A DNA stretch of 10,980 nucleotides, from assembly GCA_030841245.1 (NCBI GenBank), contig JAVEDG010000334.1, positions 1 through 10,980 of the forward strand, given 5' to 3'. This document shows positions 6,908 through 10,980 of this stretch, piece after piece. Source of the stretch: Actinomycetota bacterium. GTDB taxonomy: Bacteria > Actinomycetota > Actinomycetes > JACCUZ01. The notes beneath the pieces were generated by a model, which was given only the letters and a program-made list of their open reading frames with translations, made no database searches and had not been told where the DNA came from. Numbering within the stretch: the stretch's first letter is position 1; every line of letters begins with the position of its first letter. The position numbers were made by a program, and so were the translations under genes.

Positions 6908-7368
6908 TGGTGGCCGGGGCCCAGCCGGGCCCGCGATGGGCCGCGATCACGTCGTTCCTGCTGTGCCTCGCCGGTCTCGGCATCTCGGTCTACCTGACCA
7001 TCGAGCACTACAGCGCCTCGACCAGCTTGGCCTGCCCGGACACCGGTGTCGTCAACTGCCTCAAGGTGACCACGAGCACCTACTCGAAGCTCTTCGGCGT
7101 CCCGGTTGCCCTGCTCGGCCTGCTCTACTACGTCGGGCTGACCGTCCTGTGCTGGCCGCCGGTCTGGCGTCGGTCGCCCGTGTGGGTCGGACGGCTCAGG
7201 ATCAGCGCAGCCGCCCTGGGTGTCGCGTTCGTCGTCTACCTGGTGTGGGCCGAGCTGTTCCGGGTGGACGCCATCTGCCTCTGGTGCACCGCCGTGCACG
7301 TCGTGACCGTCGCCGTGTTCGCCGTGCTCGTCCTGGCGGTCGCGCTCCGACCGGTGCCGCTCGACTGA
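6907..7368 (+). CDS. VKOR-family membrane disulfide-forming enzyme
   Basis: This is a small integral membrane protein (153 residues) of the vitamin K epoxide reductase family. In bacteria these enzymes re-oxidise a periplasmic thioredoxin-like partner and pass electrons to quinone, replacing DsbB. Helices are visible at about 11-30, 62-82, 98-118 and 128-148. The loop cysteine pair is C43 and C51 (LACPDTGVVNC), followed by the Ser60/FGVP stretch typical of the family. The catalytic pair is C124-L-W-C127. All four functional cysteines are therefore present; C20 and C82 are extra and lie in or near membrane helices. The GTG start shares its G with the last base of the DUF929 stop (TAGTG), so translation is probably coupled. 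A second GTG follows at once at 6910. The partner is very likely the DUF929 protein because no DsbA-like gene is adjacent. Confidence 0.93.
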   Translation: MVAGAQPGPRWAAITSFLLCLAGLGISVYLTIEHYSASTSLACPDTGVVNCLKVTTSTYSKLFGVPVALLGLLYYVGLTVLCWPPVWRRSPVWVGRLRISAAALGVAFVVYLVWAELFRVDAICLWCTAVHVVTVAVFAVLVLAVALRPVPLD

Positions 7369-7454
7369 GGAGCTCCGCGCAGCACCCTGGGTCCGATTGC
7401 CGGCCGTGTCTCATGCCGCTCCGACGTGTCCCGCACGGGTCCTCCGCCCCCACC

Positions 7455-7467
7455 TGACAGAGTGTCA
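7455..7467. promoter_or_regulatory. TGACA-N3-TGTCA palindrome, possible operator at the rrf2-type gene start
   Basis: TGACA (7455-7459) and TGTCA (7463-7467) form a perfect inverted repeat with a three-base spacer, ending two bases before the ATG at 7470. No Shine-Dalgarno sequence is visible, so the transcript may be leaderless. In that case this palindrome would overlap the -10 region, a natural site for autorepression. Arms of five bases can arise by chance, so the operator role is inference. Confidence 0.4.
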
Positions 7468-7469
7468 CC

Positions 7470-7928
7470 ATGCGCGTCTCCGCCCGGGTCGACTACGCCG
7501 TGCGCGCCCTCGTCCAGCTCGCCTCCGACGACTCGAGGGTGCCGGTGAAGGCCGAGCACCTGGCCCGCGAGCAGCAGATCCCGCTCAAGTTCCTGCTCGA
7601 GATCCTGCGCCAGCTCAAGCAGAAGAAGCTGCTCGTGAGCCGCCGCGGCCCGGACGGCGGCTACGTCCTGGCCAAGTCAGCGCGCGAGATCAACATCGCG
7701 GACGTGATCCGGGCGGTCGAGGGGCCGCTCGCGACGGTGCGCGACGTCAGCCCGGCCGACCTCGACTACGACGGCCCGACCGAGTCGCTGCGCACCGTCT
7801 GGGTGGCCGTGCGCGGCAGCCTCCGCCAGGTCCTCGAGACGGTGACGCTGGAGGACGTGCGGACCGGGCACCTGCCCAAGCAGGTCCGGCTGATGGCCGA
7901 CAGGTACGGCGAGGACGAGCGTCCGTAG
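7470..7928 (+). CDS. Rrf2-family transcriptional regulator without cysteines
   Basis: This is a 152-residue DNA-binding regulator. The N-terminus (MRVSARVDYAVRALVQLA) is the classic first helix of the Rrf2 family. The helix-turn-helix spans about 25-51 (AEHLAREQQIPLKFLLEIL), and the wing is RRGPDGGYVLAK at 58-69. Relatives such as IscR, NsrR and RirA bind iron-sulfur clusters through three cysteines around residues 90-105. This protein has no cysteine anywhere, so it cannot bind a cluster that way. It is more like the cluster-free CymR type, which in Bacillus controls cysteine metabolism. It starts 101 bases after the VKOR gene on the same strand and converges on the sulfate transporter operon with a 29-base gap. 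That context suggests a sulfur or redox regulator, perhaps of itself, the VKOR pair or the sulfate operon. The inducer is unknown. The C-terminus (about 95-152) is charged and shows no further motif I recognise. Confidence 0.92.
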   Translation: MRVSARVDYAVRALVQLASDDSRVPVKAEHLAREQQIPLKFLLEILRQLKQKKLLVSRRGPDGGYVLAKSAREINIADVIRAVEGPLATVRDVSPADLDYDGPTESLRTVWVAVRGSLRQVLETVTLEDVRTGHLPKQVRLMADRYGEDERP

Positions 7929-7957
7929 GGACCGGGGCACCGCCCGAGCCGACCGAC

Positions 7958-8935
7958 TCAGGCAGTGCCCGCTGGGGCCACGGCTCGGACCGGCCTCGCC
8001 TCCGGCGCCCGCCGGACGTGGATGACCGCACCCGACTCGAGCCCGAACTGCTCGGCGGTGCCCCGGGTCACCTGCGCCCAGGCCTCCTCGCCCTTGACGT
8101 CGAGGTCGACGCGCACCTCGAACCCGAGCCGCGTCACCCGGGTCACGGTCGCGGGGGTGGTGCCGTCACCAGGCACGGTGAACAGCTCCAGGTCGTGGGG
8201 GCGCACCATGCGGCCACCGAGACTGGTGACCGGCCCGAGGAAGTTCATCACGAAGTCGTTGGCCGGCTGGTCGTAGAGCTCGTCGGGCGAACCGATCTGC
8301 TCGACCCGGCCCTTGGCCATGACCACGATCGAGTCGGCGACCTCCATCGCCTCCTCCTGGTCGTGGGTCACGAAGACCGTGGTGACGTTGACCTCCTCGT
8401 GCAGCCGCCGCAGCCACACCCGCAGCTCCTTGCGGACCTGCGCGTCCAACGCTCCGAACGGCTCGTCCAGGAGCAGCACGGCCGGCTCGACGGCCAGCGC
8501 GCGGGCCAGCGCCATCCGCTGGCGCTGGCCGCCGGAGAGCTGGGAGGGGTAGCGGTCGGCGAAGCTCTCGAGGTGCACGAGCTCGAGCAGCTCGGTGACC
8601 CGGCGCTTGATCTCGTCCTTGGGCCGCTTGCGGATCTCGAGCCCGAACGCGACGTTGCGGAACACCGACATGTGCTTGAACGCCGCATAGTGCTGGAAGA
8701 CGAAGCCCACGCCGCGCTTGCGGGCAGGCAGCTCGGTCGCCTCGCGGCCCTCGATCTGCACCCTGCCCGAGTCCGGCTGCTCCAGGCCGGCGATGACGCG
8801 CAGCAGAGTCGACTTGCCGCCGCCACTGGGACCGAGCAACGCGGTCAGCGACCCACTCGGAATCTCCACCGTGACGTCCTCCAGCGCGACGAACTCGCCG
8901 AACTTCTTGTTGACGCCCTCGACTCGAATGCTCAT
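7958..8935 (-). CDS. cysA: sulfate ABC transporter ATP-binding protein
   Basis: This is the cytoplasmic ATPase that powers sulfate/thiosulfate import. The 325-residue product has Walker A GPSGGGKST at 35-43, Q-loop Gln81, the signature LSGGQ at 133-137, Walker B LLLDEP at 154-159 with Glu158, the D-loop at 162-164 and the switch His191. A short C-terminal domain (about 240-325) begins with RPHDLELF, as in sulfate/molybdate-type ATPases, and is slightly shorter than in the E. coli protein. It is the last gene of the sbp-cysT-cysW-cysA operon. Its ATG at 8935 lies ten bases past the cysW stop, with a weak GAGATGAG upstream. The assignment to sulfate rather than molybdate rests mainly on the order sbp-cysT-cysW-cysA and on the clear sulfate-type binding protein. 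The stop converges on the Rrf2 gene. Confidence 0.93.
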   Translation of the reverse strand: MSIRVEGVNKKFGEFVALEDVTVEIPSGSLTALLGPSGGGKSTLLRVIAGLEQPDSGRVQIEGREATELPARKRGVGFVFQHYAAFKHMSVFRNVAFGLEIRKRPKDEIKRRVTELLELVHLESFADRYPSQLSGGQRQRMALARALAVEPAVLLLDEPFGALDAQVRKELRVWLRRLHEEVNVTTVFVTHDQEEAMEVADSIVVMAKGRVEQIGSPDELYDQPANDFVMNFLGPVTSLGGRMVRPHDLELFTVPGDGTTPATVTRVTRLGFEVRVDLDVKGEEAWAQVTRGTAEQFGLESGAVIHVRRAPEARPVRAVAPAGTA

Positions 8936-8945
8936 CGGTGTGTAC

Positions 8946-9737
8946 TCATCTCACTAGTTCCTTGGGTCGCAGGGCCCGGCTGATCAGCAGGGCGATCACC
9001 GCGGCGAGCACCAGCACCAGAGCCGCGGAGTAGGCGCCCTGCTGGTCGAAGTTCTGGTAGCGCTCCTGCACGAGCAGCGTCACCGTCTGCGTGCGGCCGA
9101 CCAGCCGACCCGACACGACCGCGATCGCGCCGTACTCGCCGAGCGCCCGTGCCAGCGCGAGCACCACACCGTAGGCAAGTGCGCCGCGGATGGCGGGGAG
9201 AGTGATGCGACGGAAGGTCTGCCACCGACCCGCGCCGAGGGTCGCCGCGGCCTGTTCCTGGTCGTCGCCCACCTCCTCGAGGACGGGAACGACAGCCCGC
9301 ACGACCATCGGCAGGCAGACGAACACCGTCGCGATGATCATCCCGGGCAGCGAGAAGATGATCGGCAGGCCGTGGTCGGTGAGCCAGCCGCCGACCGGGG
9401 CGTTCGCGCCGTACACCAGCACGAGTGCAAGCCCGACGATCACCGGCGACACCGCGATCGGGAGGTCGATCACCGCGTTGAGCGCCCGTTTGCCGGGGAA
9501 GTCGTGCCGCACCAACAGGACGGCCGCGATCACCCCGAACACCGTGTTGAGCACCACCGCGTAGAACGCGATGACCACGGTCAGCCAGATGGCGTGTACG
9601 GCGGCGGCCGTGCTCAGCGCGTGGAACACGGCGGGCAGGCCGTGGTCGAACGTCCGCCAGACGACGATCCCGACCGGCAGCACCAGCAGGAAGGTGAGGT
9701 ACGCGAGCGCCACCAGGCGCAGGCTCCATCTAGTCAC
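8946..9737 (-). CDS. cysW: sulfate ABC transporter permease, second subunit
   Basis: This is one of two membrane subunits forming the sulfate channel. The 263-residue product has about six helices, the first at about 7-27 and the last at about 236-254. The ATPase-docking EAA loop is at 161-181 (EQAAATLGAGRWQ...ITLP). DLPIAVSPVIVGLAL at 91-105 is a recognisable sulfate-permease stretch, and ALGEYGAIAVVSG at 198-210 matches the CysW C-terminal region. It starts with GTG at 9737, eight bases inside the end of cysT, so the two are translated together. The length is close to the usual 260-290 residues. The split into cysT and cysW follows operon order and the CysW-like motifs. Confidence 0.92.
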   Translation of the reverse strand: MTRWSLRLVALAYLTFLLVLPVGIVVWRTFDHGLPAVFHALSTAAAVHAIWLTVVIAFYAVVLNTVFGVIAAVLLVRHDFPGKRALNAVIDLPIAVSPVIVGLALVLVYGANAPVGGWLTDHGLPIIFSLPGMIIATVFVCLPMVVRAVVPVLEEVGDDQEQAAATLGAGRWQTFRRITLPAIRGALAYGVVLALARALGEYGAIAVVSGRLVGRTQTVTLLVQERYQNFDQQGAYSAALVLVLAAVIALLISRALRPKELVR

Positions 9738-10650
9738 GGCGGCCTGCCCAGCGCTGGAGGGCGTCGAGCGCGACGAGCACGACGAGAGACACGAGGAGCA
9801 GAATGGTAGCCACCGCGGCTGCGCCGGTCACGTTGTCGCTCTCGATCTGGTTGAAGATGTGCACCGACGCCACCTGGGTCTTGAACGGCAGGTTGCCGGT
9901 GATGAGCACGGTCGAGCCGAACTCGCTCATGGCTCGAGCGAAGGCGAGCGCGGTGCCTGCCGCCATCGCCGGGGCGATGCTGGGCAGGATGATGCGGAAG
10001 AACACGGTGCGCGGGCTGGCGCCCAGCGAGGTGGCCGCTTCCTCCATCTCCCGGTCGAGCTCGAGCAGCACCGGTTGCACCGTCCGAACGACGAACGGAA
10101 GCGTGACGAACAGCAGCGCCACCACGACGGCGGTGCGCGTGTAGGCGATGGAGAAGTGCAGCGGGCTCTCGGGCCCGTAGACCGTGAGCAGCGCGAGGCC
10201 GGCGACGATCGTCGGGAGTGCGAACGGCAGGTCGATCAGGGTGTCGAGCACCGAGCGGCCGGGCAGCCGGTCACGCACCAGCAGCCAGGCGATCAACGTG
10301 CCCATGAGCATGTTGATCAGCCCCACGAGCACGCTGGCACCGATCGTCAGCTTGAGCGTCGAGGACGCCTCCGGAGTCGTGACGGACTGCCAGAAGCCGC
10401 TCAGCCCGCTGTCGAACGCGTGCCACACGACCGCCCCGAGCGGGATCAGCACGATGACGCTCAGGTAGAGCAGCACGACGCCGAGCCCCAGACCCGGGCC
10501 GTGTCGGCCGGGCGGGCGGTCGCCCCGCCGCCTGATGGTCGAGCCCTCGGCGAACCGGTCGGCGGCCGAACCGGTCGCGACGCCCGAAGCGGGCGGGGCC
10601 TCGTCGACGAGGCCCGCACCCGCTCCGGACTGCTGCTTGCTACTTGTCAA
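9730..10650 (-). CDS. cysT: sulfate ABC transporter permease, first subunit (TTG start)
   Basis: This is the partner membrane subunit of CysW. I place the start at the TTG at 10650, giving 306 residues. GGAG lies exactly six bases upstream, and an 11-base overlap with the end of the binding-protein gene fits the coupled style of this operon. A frame running back to an ATG at 10863 would add 71 low-complexity Arg/Ser-rich residues that are only the alternate frame of the binding protein. From the TTG, a polar 50-residue cytoplasmic tail precedes helix one (about 54-76). The EAA loop is at about 203-224 (EEAATSLGASPRT...ILPSI). DLPFALPTIVAGLALLTVYG at about 140-159 and ARAMSEFGSTVLITGNLP at about 238-255 are typical CysT signatures. 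The N-terminal tail is longer than in E. coli, as is usual in actinobacteria. Confidence 0.9.
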   Translation of the reverse strand: MTSSKQQSGAGAGLVDEAPPASGVATGSAADRFAEGSTIRRRGDRPPGRHGPGLGLGVVLLYLSVIVLIPLGAVVWHAFDSGLSGFWQSVTTPEASSTLKLTIGASVLVGLINMLMGTLIAWLLVRDRLPGRSVLDTLIDLPFALPTIVAGLALLTVYGPESPLHFSIAYTRTAVVVALLFVTLPFVVRTVQPVLLELDREMEEAATSLGASPRTVFFRIILPSIAPAMAAGTALAFARAMSEFGSTVLITGNLPFKTQVASVHIFNQIESDNVTGAAAVATILLLVSLVVLVALDALQRWAGRRD

Positions 10651-10980
10651 CCGACACTCCGAGATCGCGCTCGATCTTGGTGACGAGACCCTTGTCCGGG
10701 TCGAAGAACTTCGTCGCCACGCTGTCCCAGCCGCCGAGGTCCTTGATGGTGAACAGACCCGAGGGAGTGGGGAAGTCGTGCGTGCTCGGCACGCCCTTGC
10801 GCACCGGCCGGTAGCCGTTCTTCTCGAAGATCTCCTGCCCCTTCTCGGAGCGGACGAAGTCAAGGAACGCCTGTGCCTGCTTGGGGTGCTTCGAGGTCGT
10901 GGTCACCGCCGCCGGGTTCTCGATCAGGATGGTGTCGTTCGGCACGGTGTAGTCGACGTCCTGGGCGTTCTGCTGGGCGA
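10640..10980 (-). CDS. sulfate-binding protein, C-terminal part (5' end beyond window)
   Basis: This is the extracellular or lipid-anchored protein that captures sulfate and delivers it to CysT/CysW. Only the last 112 residues are inside the window. The frame is open to the right edge, and the GTG at 10945 is an internal valine, not a start. Visible family features are the VPNDTILIENPAAV strand, the segment ending in SEKGQEIFEKNGYRPV that is shared by sulfate, thiosulfate and molybdate-type binding proteins, and LFTIKDLGGWDSVATKFFD near the C-terminus. These match Sbp/CysP-type proteins. The signal peptide and most ligand residues lie outside, so sbp and cysP cannot be told apart. It is the first visible gene of the sulfate operon, and the promoter must lie to the right of the window. 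The TAG stop overlaps the cysT start region. Confidence 0.9.
   Translation of the reverse strand, partial: AQQNAQDVDYTVPNDTILIENPAAVTTTSKHPKQAQAFLDFVRSEKGQEIFEKNGYRPVRKGVPSTHDFPTPSGLFTIKDLGGWDSVATKFFDPDKGLVTKIERDLGVSVDK
10657..10660 (-). promoter_or_regulatory. ribosome-binding site that fixes the cysT TTG start
   Basis: On the minus strand GGAG is followed by six bases and then TTG at 10650. The site lies within the last codons of the binding-protein gene. No ATG or GTG occurs in frame between here and the first membrane helix, so this is the only start with a good signal. Confidence 0.6.

Noticed and set aside
7935..7970. GGGCAC ... GTGCCC inverted repeat near the convergent Rrf2 and cysA stops, as a terminator
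   Set aside because: The six-base arms are separated by a 24-base loop, the right arm lies inside cysA codons, and no T-run follows. It is too weak to call in GC-rich sequence.
7397..8983. 528-codon plus-strand frame spanning the Rrf2 gene and antisense to cysA
   Set aside because: It crosses two real genes in other frames. Its translation is Arg/Pro/His-rich with no domain, and its large size comes from the scarcity of stops at high GC.
9571..10683. 370-codon plus-strand frame antisense to cysT/cysW
   Set aside because: It is a shadow of the sulfate permease genes, whose membrane helices and EAA loops are unmistakable.
1..10980. Search for CRISPR repeats, insertion-sequence ends, transposase or integrase genes, tRNA and rRNA
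   Set aside because: I saw no regularly spaced repeats, terminal inverted repeats, transposase-like proteins or tRNA-like cloverleaf sequences.

Overview
The window is about 11 kb of very GC-rich DNA. Nine of its ten protein genes look complete or nearly so and two are cut by the window edges. G/C-ending codons dominate, GTG and TTG starts are frequent, and genes are tightly packed. The family set includes a VKOR-type disulfide enzyme, a DUF929 thioredoxin-like protein, a Tat-exported esterase and a GGDEF-EAL protein with a membrane N-terminus. Together these point to an actinobacterium, perhaps a Nocardioides-like or Intrasporangium-like soil or water organism; the genus cannot be fixed from the sequence.

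Layout. (1) 1-1667, plus strand: the 3' part of a membrane-anchored GGDEF-EAL cyclic-di-GMP enzyme. (2) 1712-2602, plus: a Tat-signal alpha/beta-hydrolase. It converges on (3) 2624-4891, minus: a membrane PAS-PAS hybrid histidine kinase with a C-terminal receiver. A hairpin whose arms contain both stop codons separates the two. (4) 5107-5865, minus: an orphan FetB-like (UPF0014) permease. (5) 5993-7368, plus: a one-base-overlapping pair, a DUF929 thioredoxin-like membrane protein and a VKOR-family membrane protein. (6) 7470-7928, plus: an Rrf2-family regulator with no cysteines and a small palindrome directly before its start codon. (7) 7958 to the right edge, minus: a sulfate ABC-transport operon read sbp (partial) - cysT - cysW - cysA, with overlapping or nearly touching genes.

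How the parts work together. The right half reads as a sulfur and thiol neighbourhood. The sulfate transporter brings in sulfur for cysteine synthesis. The DUF929/VKOR pair very probably makes disulfides in exported proteins. The Rrf2 regulator sits between them and is a good candidate for controlling one or both. The left half is signalling (cyclic-di-GMP and a two-component phosphorelay) plus a secreted hydrolase. No mobile element, CRISPR array, tRNA or rRNA is visible, and no intergenic stretch exceeds about 220 bases. The least described part is the DUF929-VKOR-Rrf2 block. The individual families are known, but their pairing and possible shared control with sulfate uptake deserve checking.
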